A DNA stretch of 64,000 nt from Bacillus sp. BA3 (GTDB lineage Bacteria > Bacillota > Bacilli > Bacillales > DSM-1321). Both the position numbers and the translations under genes were made by a program. The stretch is from positions 1,217,878-1,281,877 of the forward strand of contig PIZR01000002.1 in NCBI GenBank assembly GCA_002835675.1, in the 5' to 3' direction. The number at the start of each line of letters is the position of its first letter. The first letter of the stretch is position 1. Below the pieces are notes generated by a model that did not search any database, was not told the origin of the DNA, and saw only the letters and a program-made list of their open reading frames with translations. Shown here piece after piece: positions 1-8,237 of this stretch.

Positions 1-39
1 TGTTCACCAAGTCTCGGCGGCTGTTTTTTACAAAGGTCT

Positions 40-240
40 TCATTTATCGGCGAATGGAACGGCGCTGCTCATGGTGGTCGGCACTACAGACGCATGATTT
101 TCATCCATTGCTACAAACAGCTCCACTGCTAACTTTTTCAATCACTTTTACTTTATCATCAATTGCTGTAGAGTGTTTTAGTTTTAGCTTTAACCGTACC
201 CCTGCCAACAACAGTTGATGGGATTGTAAGGCAATAGATG
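40..240 (-). pseudogene. Degraded coding remnant, possibly acyl-CoA thioesterase-like
   Basis: On the minus strand a short open stretch ends at 40-42 and reads ELFVAMDENHASVVP, which resembles the C-terminal strand of hotdog-fold acyl-CoA thioesterases. Upstream the reading frame is broken by stops, and a second frame reads GRGTVKAKTKTLYS. No start codon or complete domain remains. The family assignment rests on a short motif only; the safest statement is that this is decayed coding DNA. Confidence 0.3.
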
Positions 241-276
241 TGTTCAACTATTTAATATACAGAAATCTTTAATTAC

Positions 277-813
277 TCAACTTACGCCAGAATCATTTCC
301 AAGTATTTTCTCTAATAATCCCATCTGACTAACTGTTTCAATATCATTTTTAAAATTTTGTAAGCTAGCTTTATATTCATCGAATTCTAAATCTTTGGAG
401 TAGCCAATACATAAGTTTAATATACTGTTTAGTTTTTCAGCAAAACCACTAATAAAATAGGTCGTGAGTATTTTATTATTTGTGCTTGCAAGTACTACAA
501 TTGTTGCCATGTCCAGTGCATATTCTATGTCTGTATCTGAAATCTTTCTATTCTTTTTCTTAGGGTATTTAAATTCATAGCTATTAATAGAATGAATTTT
601 TCCTGTAAGTAATTCTAGTATCGTTTTATTATAGATTAAATATACTCCTTTAATTAGCTTCATTTCTGGAGCATAAGGATCAGCCAGTATATATTTTATA
701 CGTTCATCTTCTTTAGGAATCTCTATTCCCTCTAAATCATGCTCTAATATATAAGCTACTTCCTCAATTCTTTTAGGAGGGAATAAATTCGCGAAGCCGT
801 ATTTTTTCTCCAT
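277..813 (-). CDS. Hypothetical protein, 178 aa
   Basis: I do not recognise this protein. It is charged and soluble, with no signal peptide or clear membrane segment, and has alternating helical and strand-like stretches. A TTG start at 834 is possible, but the ATG at 813 is preceded by AAGGAAG at six bases and gives a product beginning MEKKYGFANLF. Its 5' end lies inside the subtilase fragment at 773-952 in another frame, so the present start may be the by-product of a deletion and the protein may be a truncated C-terminal part of something longer. Base composition is AT-rich like the decayed genes upstream. Confidence 0.55.
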   Translation of the reverse strand: MEKKYGFANLFPPKRIEEVAYILEHDLEGIEIPKEDERIKYILADPYAPEMKLIKGVYLIYNKTILELLTGKIHSINSYEFKYPKKKNRKISDTDIEYALDMATIVVLASTNNKILTTYFISGFAEKLNSILNLCIGYSKDLEFDEYKASLQNFKNDIETVSQMGLLEKILGNDSGVS

Positions 814-952
814 AGAATACTTCCTTTGTAACAATTCCCTTTATATCAGGGTGAGATTTATCAATTCCAGAGTCAATTATTGCAATTTTTATTATCCTCT
901 TGTGAACTTTGTTACCTTGAATATTTAAAGATTTATACCCCCAACTTTCCAT
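773..952 (-). pseudogene. Truncated subtilase (peptidase S8) N-terminal fragment
   Basis: A 59-codon minus-strand ORF contains IKIAIIDSGIDKSHPDIKG, the block around the catalytic Asp of subtilisin-like serine proteases (Asp about residue 27). The His (HGTH) and Ser (GTSMA) blocks are absent, since the frame ends after about 20 further residues and runs out of frame into the 178-aa hypothetical gene. Its start codon lies inside the tail of the lipoprotein pseudogene at 925-1260. The motif is seen directly; that it is the stump of a deleted protease gene is inference. It cannot be an active protease. Confidence 0.6.
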
Positions 953-1260
953 TGTTTATCATTTTCTTGAAAATTATAACTAAAGGTAGAAGAGCCTTAC
1001 TCAAAAGGAGGCGAATCGTTAAATAGAACAAAGCAGATAAAAAAGTAATCCGCATCACCTACAGTTTCTTGTGGAACATCCACATCTACCGCAAAAGTAC
1101 CATCCATTTCATTATCTTTAGATTTTTTTTATCCTCCGAACTTACGTCACTTACATCATCTTTCTTGGAATCGGAACAAGCTGAAACTATCAAAGAAAGA
1201 CTAACTATAAATAATAGTGAAGCAAGTAACTGAACTTAGCGGTATAAGAAGCTTTATCAT
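925..1260 (-). pseudogene. Frameshifted lipoprotein remnant
   Basis: Minus-strand reading gives a hydrophobic signal segment ending in a lipobox (SLIVSACSDSKKDD), then an Asp/Ser-rich linker, then in a second frame DNEMDGTFAVDVDVPQ, and in a third frame FSYNFQENDKQWKVGGINL followed by a stop. The pieces fit a secreted lipoprotein with a terminal beta domain, interrupted by at least two to three frameshifts (one near an A-run at 1125-1135). The start ATG at 1260 is in yet another frame. No functional product is expected. Confidence 0.6.
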
Positions 1261-1389
1261 AATGCTATAATAACCAAAAATTCAGATTGAAATATCCCAA
1301 AATTGAATTCAGGATTTTCATATATGGAATATTTAATAATATTAATTAAACCAAACCTTTGTATTGGTAAAAGTTTCAACTAATAACAC

Positions 1390-1626
1390 TCATTTTTTAT
1401 TGATTTTTGAACGAATAAGTATAGATAAAGCACAAGTACCATAGAGAAATAAAGCTATGAAAAGTAAAGGTACTAATATTGTTGATATTTGGTCTTTTGG
1501 GACAACCCAAAATAATAGAACTGCAAAGGAAATTGTTCCACTTAACCCCACGAATATCGCATAAAATAATAATCCGAAATTTAAAGCCTTTTTATAATTC
1601 TCTTTATTTGTAGACATCAATATCAA
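1390..1626 (-). CDS. Small two-TM membrane protein
   Basis: A 78-residue protein with a short charged N-terminus (MSTNKENYKK), two strongly hydrophobic segments (about residues 15-40 and 47-70) and a basic tail (RSKINKK). The TTG at 1626 has AGGTGG six bases upstream; an ATG at 1617 is the alternative but is 15 bases from that site. No family is recognised. Its size, topology and position beside a degraded Gly-rich peptide and a subtilase fragment would suit a bacteriocin-immunity or accessory protein, but that is only a suggestion. Confidence 0.5.
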   Translation of the reverse strand: MILMSTNKENYKKALNFGLLFYAIFVGLSGTISFAVLLFWVVPKDQISTILVPLLFIALFLYGTCALSILIRSKINKK

Positions 1627-1673
1627 AATTCACCACCTAATTTTAATTTTGTTTTAACCACTGTTTTTTAGAA

Positions 1674-1724
1674 TTACTTATCATCTTCTAATCCTGCCTT
1701 TACTCCTACTCCGATACCGTAACT
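1674..1724 (-). pseudogene. Gly-rich peptide tail remnant
   Basis: Directly upstream of the two-TM gene, a minus-strand frame reads SYGIGVGVKAGLEDDK and stops at 1674-1676. It follows a stop codon, and nearby frames read LTGAYSK and GVA, so any parent gene is broken. The Gly/Val-rich pattern recalls small secreted peptides, but no leader or start survives. Confidence 0.25.
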
Positions 1725-1814
1725 TTAGAAAAACAACTTCAAGCAACTCCCTATTTGGAGTAAGCACCAGTCAAAAACTCCTCCTCAGACCCTATATTTT
1801 ACGACAAATAAAAA

Positions 1815-1839
1815 GAATCCATCTTGAAAAAAGATGGAT
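1815..1839 (-). terminator. Hairpin/terminator for the SRPBCC gene
   Basis: ATCCATCTT and AAGATGGAT pair around a short loop; read on the minus strand the stem is followed by TCTTTTTATTT. It lies beyond a repeat element about 265 bases downstream of the SRPBCC gene. Confidence 0.5.
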
Positions 1840-2047
1840 CATTTCTATCTGTGTTGCTGTGTCGATTCAGTTTTCATGCAGAGTTGATTGAAACGGAAGG
1901 TGCGAGACTCCTGCGGGAATACGCGTCCAAGGGACCGCGCAGGCGAAAGCGCCGAGGAGGCTCCCGGACCGCCTGCGGAAAGCGAGTGCCTGGAGTGGAA
2001 ATGAACGTCACAATTTCACAAAAGAAGATGGATCATTTTCTATCTGT
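1831..2047. repeat. Near-identical direct repeats flanking the GC-rich element
   Basis: AAGATGGATCATTTCTATCT at 1831-1850 recurs at 2025-2045 with one extra T (AAGATGGATCATTTTCTATC), on either side of the GC-rich repeat. The arrangement resembles a long target duplication or a local duplication caused by insertion of the element. Confidence 0.7.
1881..2008 (+). repeat. GC-rich interspersed repeat, copy 1
   Basis: A roughly 128-bp GC-rich stretch in AT-rich DNA, containing GGTGCGAGACTCCTGCGGGA, CGCCGAGGAGGCTCCCGG and GCGGAAAGCGAGTGCCTGGA. Related copies occur at 4138-4262 (minus, diverged) and 22051-22114 (minus, internally deleted). The plus-strand ORF running through it is not considered real. 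Confidence 0.8.
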
Positions 2048-2103
2048 ATTCCTCCACAATCGTGCCCGGGTGGGAAGATTTTTCTGGCTTTATCGAAGAG
2101 GAG

Positions 2104-2562
2104 CTAGTTGTTACCCGTTTCCGCTTCAGCTACCTTTTTGACACGATCTAAAAATTCAACGACCACTTTATCGGTGGCAAATAATAAAAATAATTTCAAA
2201 AACCACTTTAACGGGCGACTGGTGACTGTATATGTAAAGGAAGTTCTATTGTCATTGATTTTATTTAGTTCGTAAAAAGCTGTAATTTCAAACATTTTTG
2301 CAAGTATAAATCCTACTTTAAGCTTTTTCTCATTTGTCTCATTCAAATATTCCAATGTTTCTATATCATACTCTTCTGTTCGTTTTCCTTCTCTATATTT
2401 TTGGCGATATACGCTTCCAACCACTTCTTCCGTTATTTTAACCGGCTTTTGTTCAACTACTTGAGGCATGATTTTTTGCATATTTTCTAGAGAACCATCA
2501 AGAAACTTCCATACGTGTTCAATTGGGGCGTTTATTTCTATTTCTCTTGTCCATTTTTTCAA
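2104..2562 (-). CDS. SRPBCC (START-like) family protein
   Basis: A 152-residue single-domain protein of the polyketide cyclase/START-like fold. The N-terminus REIEINAPIEHVWKFL is the usual first strand and helix, and it ends with the amphipathic helix DKVVVEFLDRVKKVAEAE. Such proteins bind a hydrophobic ligand in a helix-grip cavity, but the ligand cannot be read from sequence. It has no signal peptide and is probably cytoplasmic. It is monocistronic, and its 3' end runs close to the GC-rich repeat. No catalytic residues can be assigned. Confidence 0.75.
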   Translation of the reverse strand: MKKWTREIEINAPIEHVWKFLDGSLENMQKIMPQVVEQKPVKITEEVVGSVYRQKYREGKRTEEYDIETLEYLNETNEKKLKVGFILAKMFEITAFYELNKINDNRTSFTYTVTSRPLKWFLKLFLLFATDKVVVEFLDRVKKVAEAETGNN

Positions 2563-2777
2563 TGAAAATCACCTCTGCCTCTATTATATTTCCTTTATTA
2601 TGTAAAACCAAATTTACAACCGATAAATCGGTAATTAAATCAGGTAACATTAGATACACTTTTACCAACTCTTTTTGAATTTAATGTCTTTCTGTAAATA
2701 AATTACTTATTAAGATTCTCTTTTTTGGTGTTATTCTTGTATAATAAACCAAACGGTTACTTTTTCAGGAGAATCCT

Positions 2778-4046
2778 ATGAATTTTATTTATATCAATCA
2801 AAACATATTAGATAATCTTTTTTATATCTTAGTAAGTATTTTGATTTATTACATTTTATTAGATCATGGCAAAAGGTTGAGTCAGTATGTCAGGACCCTT
2901 ATCACTGCATGCATGAGCATTCCTATTATATTATGTATGAAGTTTCCTATTTATATCGATGAATATTGTGTCCACGATCTCAGGCAAATTCCTTTTATAA
3001 TAGGGACCCTTTATGGTGGCTGGCCTGTAGGGGCTGCTCTGTTAGTCATCATATTAACTTTTAGGTTTGCTTTTTATGGTTTCAATTTACTTACGTTAAT
3101 TGTATATATCGTAATATTTATTATAACGGCTCTATTTTCTTCCAAATTCAAAAATCTCAATCGAAAAAATAAGCTTAATAGCTCGATACTATTAATTTTG
3201 TTTCTAGGAATACTAACGAGCTTCATTTCACTCGTTATGTCTGATTATTTTCAAATAACGGAGGCGTATGTATTTTACTTTATCATCCTCCCTCCTTTCA
3301 TTATTGGTTTAGCTGTTTATATCATGGAAATTTTAAAGGATGCCATTTTAATCCGGACACAGATGATAAGGCTTGAAAAAATGGAGGTAGTCAGTCAGCT
3401 TGCAGCCAGCATTTCACATGAAGTGAGAAATCCTTTAACGGTTGTGAAAGGATTTGTTCAACTCCTAAAAACTCCTGATCTGACTCAGGAAGTAAAAGAA
3501 CAATATATAGAGCATGTTGTCAGGGAGCTTAATAGTGCAGAATCCATTATTAGTGAATACTTAGCATTTGCAAAACCTGCACTTGAGAAAGTGGATCCTA
3601 TTTCAATTAACCGTGAAATAGCATATGTAATTGAAATGATCAAACCATTGGCTAGCATGAATTTAGTTACTATATCTAATCAGTTGACTCCAGGCATTAC
3701 CCGGGGGAATATTCAACATTTCAAGCAATGCTTCCTAAACCTCATCAAGAATGGTATAGAGGCAATGCCAAACGGCGGGGAACTTAATATTGTTTCTTAT
3801 GTAAATAATTTCGATATCATTATCGAAATCAGTGACAATGGAGTGGGAATGAACAAAGAACAAATAAATCGTTTTGGCGAACCTTATTACAGTTCCAAAG
3901 AAAAAGGGACAGGGTTGGGATCAATGGTGGCTGTTAAGACCATCCAAACGATGAATGGTACACTTCATATAACTAGCGCTTTGAATAAGGGAACAACGAT
4001 TGCAATAACACTCCCCGTTTATCATGAAGATCATTCTGTAAAATAA
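2778..4046 (+). CDS. KinB-like sporulation sensor histidine kinase
   Basis: A 422-residue membrane histidine kinase. Six hydrophobic segments fill residues 1-190 (5TM-5TMR_LYT-type sensor as in KinB). The dimerisation/phosphoacceptor helix has ASISHEVRNPLTVVKGFVQL with His214, the signature of kinases that feed the Spo0F phosphorelay. The N box is NLIKNGIEAM (321-330), G1 is DNGVGM (353-358) and G2 is GTGLGS (377-382). The ATG follows TCAGGAGAATCCT, a good ribosome binding site. It stands alone; B. subtilis KinB is normally followed by kapB, which is not seen here. Phosphorelay function is inferred from the H-box and architecture. Confidence 0.8.
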   Translation: MNFIYINQNILDNLFYILVSILIYYILLDHGKRLSQYVRTLITACMSIPIILCMKFPIYIDEYCVHDLRQIPFIIGTLYGGWPVGAALLVIILTFRFAFYGFNLLTLIVYIVIFIITALFSSKFKNLNRKNKLNSSILLILFLGILTSFISLVMSDYFQITEAYVFYFIILPPFIIGLAVYIMEILKDAILIRTQMIRLEKMEVVSQLAASISHEVRNPLTVVKGFVQLLKTPDLTQEVKEQYIEHVVRELNSAESIISEYLAFAKPALEKVDPISINREIAYVIEMIKPLASMNLVTISNQLTPGITRGNIQHFKQCFLNLIKNGIEAMPNGGELNIVSYVNNFDIIIEISDNGVGMNKEQINRFGEPYYSSKEKGTGLGSMVAVKTIQTMNGTLHITSALNKGTTIAITLPVYHEDHSVK

Positions 4047-4051
4047 TAAAA

Positions 4052-4075
4052 AAGTCCGCCGTAAATGGCGGACTT
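4052..4075. terminator. Hairpin after the kinase gene
   Basis: AAGTCCGCC and GGCGGACTT form a perfect nine-pair stem six bases past the kinase stop. The T-run lies on the minus side, so it is a better terminator for leftward transcription; rightward it has only a stem. The same stem core recurs at 4523-4544. Confidence 0.65.
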
Positions 4076-4137
4076 CAGACTGTAGACAAACTCGAAGAAA
4101 AGCGAATTTGCCTGCAGTTTTTTTATTTAATAGAAGT

Positions 4138-4262
4138 TCCAGTTGATTTCAGAAATCCGCTCCCTTTCCGCCGACTGTCTGCCAAGCCTCCTCGACGCAA
4201 GCGTCTGTTGGGTCTCAGCTAGACAGTTTATTCGGCAGGAGTGTCGCAAATTTCCTCCATCC
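4138..4262 (-). repeat. GC-rich interspersed repeat, copy 2
   Basis: Minus-strand reading gives GCGACACTCCTGCCGAATAA, GAGACCCAACAGACGCTTGC, GTCGAGGAGGCTTGGCAGAC and CGGCGGAAAGGGAGCGGATT, in the same order as the blocks of copy 1 at 1881-2008. It is diverged in the linkers. Confidence 0.7.
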
Positions 4263-4342
4263 AATAAGGATTAAAGTAAAAAACCATAAAAACCGGAGCA
4301 CTTTATACGACCAGCTACACTGTCTTGGGCCATTGACGAAGT

Positions 4343-4505
4343 TTATCGACCTGAACTACACAATATTCGACGTTCACGCACAGTATTCGACCTAAACCAC
4401 ATAGTATTCGACCTACCCCGCAAAGTATTCGACCTACCCTGCACTATATTCGACCGCTTGCGAATTTTTTCGACCTTCACCTCACTATTCGGACTCTTAG
4501 CCCCT
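4343..4505 (+). repeat. Degenerate tandem array, 20-21 bp period
   Basis: The core TATTCGACC (or close variants) begins at about 4344, 4364, 4384, 4405, 4426, 4447, 4467 and 4486, giving spacings of 20, 20, 21, 21, 21, 20 and 19 bp. Between cores lie C/A-rich linkers such as TAAACCACATAG and TACCCCGCAAAG. It sits in the gap between the kinase and the UvrA-like gene, just before the latter's terminator. Confidence 0.85.
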
Positions 4506-4514
4506 TATGTCCGC

Positions 4515-4546
4515 AAAATAAAAGCCCGCCATTATCGGCGGACTTT
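4515..4546 (-). terminator. Terminator of the UvrA-like gene
   Basis: On the minus strand AGTCCGCC-GATAAT-GGCGGGCT is followed by TTTATTTT, a standard intrinsic terminator a few bases past the stop codon. Confidence 0.85.
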
Positions 4547-4551
4547 TTACT

Positions 4552-7500
4552 TTATTTTTTCTGGTCAAGGCAGTGATAAACCGCCATCATGTCTCGTTTG
4601 TTCAATTCACGAATCCGGGCGAAAATGGGGATATCGGCAACGGCCTCGGTACGTTCACTTTCAGCCACAACATCCTTTACTTTCCCTGTCAGCCAGGTCT
4701 GCACGTCAATGTCTTCGACGATTTCTTTACGACCTTCATCATCGATGCCACTGGCATGACAGCTCACACAAGGGATTGTTAATTTATATACACCGTCATG
4801 GATGTTATCTTCTGAAATGACTTTCTTGCCATTACAGAATGGGCATTTATGACTTGCTTTAATTTTATTGATTTGGGTAACGATTTTTTTGTAGCCAAAT
4901 GCTTCATAGACATAGGTTAGTTTTTTGTATTTGCCATTGGTGAAATATTTATCAATAATGATTTCTCTTGTTTCGTTAATATTGGCAAAGTCACAGATGG
5001 TGATCTGATTTTTGCCGCTGATTGCTTCGATATTGCCTTTAATGCTGTCCCAGAATGGTTGAGTATTTTGTAAAACCACTTCATAGCCGACGAAGCTTGC
5101 TAGTTCGAGTTCGAGCATTTTCAACGCCGCTTTTGTTTCACGTGGAAGGAATGATACATCATCAGTAAGTGTGATATCGCCGCCCACAATCGCTCTTAGT
5201 TTTTCCAGTTCCGGCAGCTTCCCTACAATTTTGAAGACTTGATCAATCGGCTGTTGGATGAGCTCGCGAATGTCCGTATCACCAAACATCAGCTTTTTAT
5301 GATGGTTCAGGACCGTTCCTTGACAGACTGGACAGTCGATCATCTCTTTTGTTTCTTTCATCTGCTCTTTAATGATTGATTTCGATACGAAGATATAACG
5401 CCCTATGATGAAATTGAATCCTTCCCAAATTCGCGATGCCTTGCCTGCTTTATCGTAAAAGGACTTTTCCCAATACCCATATAAGAAGGTATGCTTTTCG
5501 GCATCTGTCATCTCATTATAGCTTTTACTAATGTCGTGACCGAGTTCATTCTTGATCTCATCAAACAGGAATTGCAGCTTTGAATGTTGATAATATTTTA
5601 ATACCTCCATCACGTCCGGATGTAATAAACCATCCCAGAATGGCACGTTTTTGTCTTGTATGACTACATCGAAATCGAATTTTTCAATAACCCGGCGTCC
5701 CGAACAGCTTGGACAATGATTTTCTGCAGAATAGAAATCGAAGCTTCTTGTATCCTTATTGGTCGGATGTGCAGCCACTATATGGTTGATCATTCCGCCC
5801 AATTCATAAAGAAACGTATATTGACTGTACAAGTGCCGTTCAAGATCAATGGCGATGACAGGTGCAATCGTGTCTGACTCGTACTCCCCATAAATCACGC
5901 GAGCGATTGGTGATAAGCTTTTTAAAATGCCGCCCTTATAGACGTTCTCAGCCTTTTTGAAATAGTCCAGATGATTTTCCTGTAAATAATTGATGCCATT
6001 TTTTGACCGGAGTGTGGAAGAAATATGCAATGGCTCCACTTGATCGTCACTGTTTTTGTGACGATAATAATCATCATGACTGACAACGTCAAGATGCTGG
6101 ACAGGCGTTAGCTGCCTTTTACCAAAATCAACGATATAATCCGAGCTTTCCAGCATATAGGCATTATGTTCAATCATGATGATGGAGACGGATTCATCCT
6201 CTAGAATGACTCTGACACTATCAATGAATTGGTTTAAAATATTTTGCGATAACCCTTTTGAAGGCTCGTCAAAAATGAACAGCGTGTGCGGGTTCCTTGT
6301 CTTCGCAAACAGCTCGGAAACTAAGTGGACACATTGAAATTCACCCGTCGATAGTGTTTGTGTTTTTCTTTCTAACGTCAAATAACCAAGCCCAAGTTTG
6401 ATCAATAAGCTCAAGCGTTTATGAGCGATGTCTTCTTTTGGCAGTTCTTCGATGATATCTTCGATCGAACGCTGAAAAATATCATCAATTTCATCACTGT
6501 ATTTGGTTAGTTTCTTTTTAATATCCAGAAACGTCGCAACGGTTGAACGACTTGTAATCGATTTGTTTCGATCCTGCCCGACCATGACCAGCTTATCCTT
6601 TGGATACCGCTTCTGAAAATCTTTGGAGATGCATTCATTGACTAGTGTAGATTTACCGCAGCCTGATTCACCCGTAAAGGTAACGAGCCTATTCTTGGGA
6701 AGGCGGATTTCTTCCATTTGAATATTACGGCAGTAAAGATCCTGAAATTGATAGTATTCAGTAGGCGCGGCTTCATTTCGTTCCCAGCTGATTGGTTTGG
6801 GACGCGGTGATTCCTCAACAATTTTCCCGCCATATTTCCCGCTGCCAGGTCCAAAGAACAATTGTTCATTTGTGCTATCTAACACCGTGTCTGAGTGATC
6901 AATGAGCCAAATTTGATTTTTATAACCTAATTGCTTAATCTGTTCCAAAATTTTCAAAAGGGTTTGATGATCAAGACCGACGGAGATTTCATCGATGATG
7001 ATCACGGTATTTTCACTTGTTGCCATGAATTCGGCCAAATAAAGCCGGGTTAATTCTCCCCCTGACACTGTCCCCATGATACGGTTCAAGCCTAAATAAC
7101 CAATATTCATATTGATTATATTTTGGAGAATATGCTGTTTAGCTTCACTAATATGTAAGGTCTCTGCGAGTGAAAGGATCGTTTCGATGCTTAAGTTGTT
7201 GATATCGGAAATAGTATGCGGGCGATCTAATAATTCAATCGTATATTGCTCGACTTCTGGATTGTAGCGCTTCCCCTCACACTTTGGACATTCGACATTT
7301 TTCGTCGTACCGCGTCCTTTACAAGTGGGGCACCAGCCTAAGGCATTATTAAAAGAAAAAACTTCCGGAGAAAGATTGAATTTTTCTGCAAGACAAACAC
7401 GAATCTCTTTAAACACACCAGTATGTGTGCCAATGGTCGAACGGGGATTGGCTGAAATGGATGATTTGCCGAGAAAAAGGACCAGCGGCATTTCCTCCAT

Positions 7501-7722
7501 CTTGATGGCACTGAAGTTGGTTTCCATAATATTAGGAAATAAATACTGATATTCAGACTTGGGCAATAAGGAAACGAGACGCTTCTTGGATTCTTCGCCA
7601 ATGGTTTGACAAAAAGTCGTCTTCCCGGAACCTGATAAACCAGCAATTCCTAATGATTGATTGTCAGGCAGTGATGAATCTAAATGGTTTATATTGTTCG
7701 CTATTAATCGATTTATTTTCAT
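4552..7722 (-). CDS. UvrA-like ABC ATPase with long zinc-rich C-terminal extension
   Basis: A 1056-residue double ABC ATPase of the UvrA type, but not canonical UvrA. First ATPase: Walker A GLSGSGKT (28-35), a CPTC...CPKC zinc module (131-148), signature TVSGGE (218-223) and Walker B VIIIDE (240-245). Second ATPase: Walker A GESGCGKS (351-358), signature TLSTGE (456-461) and LFIFDEP (481-487), with no zinc insert. Residues 540-1056 are an extension holding further CxxC pairs at 670/673, 797/800, 960/963 and 985/988. The UvrB-binding insertion of UvrA is not apparent. The ATG follows AGAGGAG. Related UvrA paralogues are linked to DNA-damage or drug tolerance; the role here is unknown. It is monocistronic. 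Confidence 0.8.
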   Translation of the reverse strand: MKINRLIANNINHLDSSLPDNQSLGIAGLSGSGKTTFCQTIGEESKKRLVSLLPKSEYQYLFPNIMETNFSAIKMEEMPLVLFLGKSSISANPRSTIGTHTGVFKEIRVCLAEKFNLSPEVFSFNNALGWCPTCKGRGTTKNVECPKCEGKRYNPEVEQYTIELLDRPHTISDINNLSIETILSLAETLHISEAKQHILQNIINMNIGYLGLNRIMGTVSGGELTRLYLAEFMATSENTVIIIDEISVGLDHQTLLKILEQIKQLGYKNQIWLIDHSDTVLDSTNEQLFFGPGSGKYGGKIVEESPRPKPISWERNEAAPTEYYQFQDLYCRNIQMEEIRLPKNRLVTFTGESGCGKSTLVNECISKDFQKRYPKDKLVMVGQDRNKSITSRSTVATFLDIKKKLTKYSDEIDDIFQRSIEDIIEELPKEDIAHKRLSLLIKLGLGYLTLERKTQTLSTGEFQCVHLVSELFAKTRNPHTLFIFDEPSKGLSQNILNQFIDSVRVILEDESVSIIMIEHNAYMLESSDYIVDFGKRQLTPVQHLDVVSHDDYYRHKNSDDQVEPLHISSTLRSKNGINYLQENHLDYFKKAENVYKGGILKSLSPIARVIYGEYESDTIAPVIAIDLERHLYSQYTFLYELGGMINHIVAAHPTNKDTRSFDFYSAENHCPSCSGRRVIEKFDFDVVIQDKNVPFWDGLLHPDVMEVLKYYQHSKLQFLFDEIKNELGHDISKSYNEMTDAEKHTFLYGYWEKSFYDKAGKASRIWEGFNFIIGRYIFVSKSIIKEQMKETKEMIDCPVCQGTVLNHHKKLMFGDTDIRELIQQPIDQVFKIVGKLPELEKLRAIVGGDITLTDDVSFLPRETKAALKMLELELASFVGYEVVLQNTQPFWDSIKGNIEAISGKNQITICDFANINETREIIIDKYFTNGKYKKLTYVYEAFGYKKIVTQINKIKASHKCPFCNGKKVISEDNIHDGVYKLTIPCVSCHASGIDDEGRKEIVEDIDVQTWLTGKVKDVVAESERTEAVADIPIFARIRELNKRDMMAVYHCLDQKK

Positions 7723-7930
7723 TTGTAACTCCTCTACATTTTATTAAGCTCAGTCTTTCATATTAGCATAGCGGTATATGTATTTGGTATTTTTTTAACG
7801 GTAACCACATCCTTCTATTCTTTCACATTCCACTTCTTCAAGAACGTATGATTCATCGACAAAAAACGAGGAGTGATACGAAATAGGGTTGGATATTCAA
7901 TCATCTGCAGATTGAGCTTCTTTTAGATTA

Positions 7931-7962
7931 TAAAAGCCCCTCTCCATTAAGAGAAGGGCATT
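7931..7962 (-). terminator. Terminator of sspL
   Basis: GCCCCTCTC pairs with GAGAAGGGC; in the minus direction the stem is followed by TTTTAT. It lies about 40 bases downstream of sspL. Confidence 0.8.
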
Positions 7963-7998
7963 CTTTATAAAGTATGACCATAATTTTGACCAATACGC

Positions 7999-8130
7999 TT
8001 ATTTTGTATTGGACTTTTTTGCCTTGTTTTCAAGCTCGCTTTTTGGCTCTGTGGAGAATTCCACATCTTTTCCATGTCCCTGCGGGTTAACACTTGGTGC
8101 GATGCGACCTCTTCCTGTCTTTTTACTCAT
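7999..8130 (-). CDS. sspL: Small acid-soluble spore protein L
   Basis: A 43-residue, highly charged protein with GRGRIAPSVNPQGHG near the start and EPKSELENKAKKSNTK at the end. It aligns closely with B. subtilis SspL (about 42 aa), whose C-terminus is also KTELEERAKKSNTK-like. SspL is a minor SASP found in the spore core and is normally made late in the forespore. The ATG follows a strong GGAGGTG eight bases upstream. It is a single-gene unit with its own terminator. A longer plus-strand ORF over the same bases is a shadow. I did not pick out a convincing sigma-G promoter. Confidence 0.8.
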   Translation of the reverse strand: MSKKTGRGRIAPSVNPQGHGKDVEFSTEPKSELENKAKKSNTK

Positions 8131-8237
8131 TTCCTTCACCTCCAAGTATATTATGTCCGACTGTTATAAATTAAAAACGAGGTGGTTTCTTTCTGTGAAT
8201 GTCTTCCTGCAATCAGGAACTTATAAAAATTACCCCA

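Noticed and set aside
1824..2141. 105-codon plus-strand ORF rich in Arg/Gly
   Set aside because: It runs through the GC-rich repeat, has no ribosome binding site, and its composition is that of the repeat read as codons.
4343..4505. Possible CRISPR array
   Set aside because: Units are only 20-21 bp with degenerate cores and no separate repeat/spacer structure, and no cas genes are present.
4458..4820. 120-codon plus-strand ORF
   Set aside because: It lies antisense to the 3' end of the UvrA-like gene and across its terminator, with no ribosome binding site.
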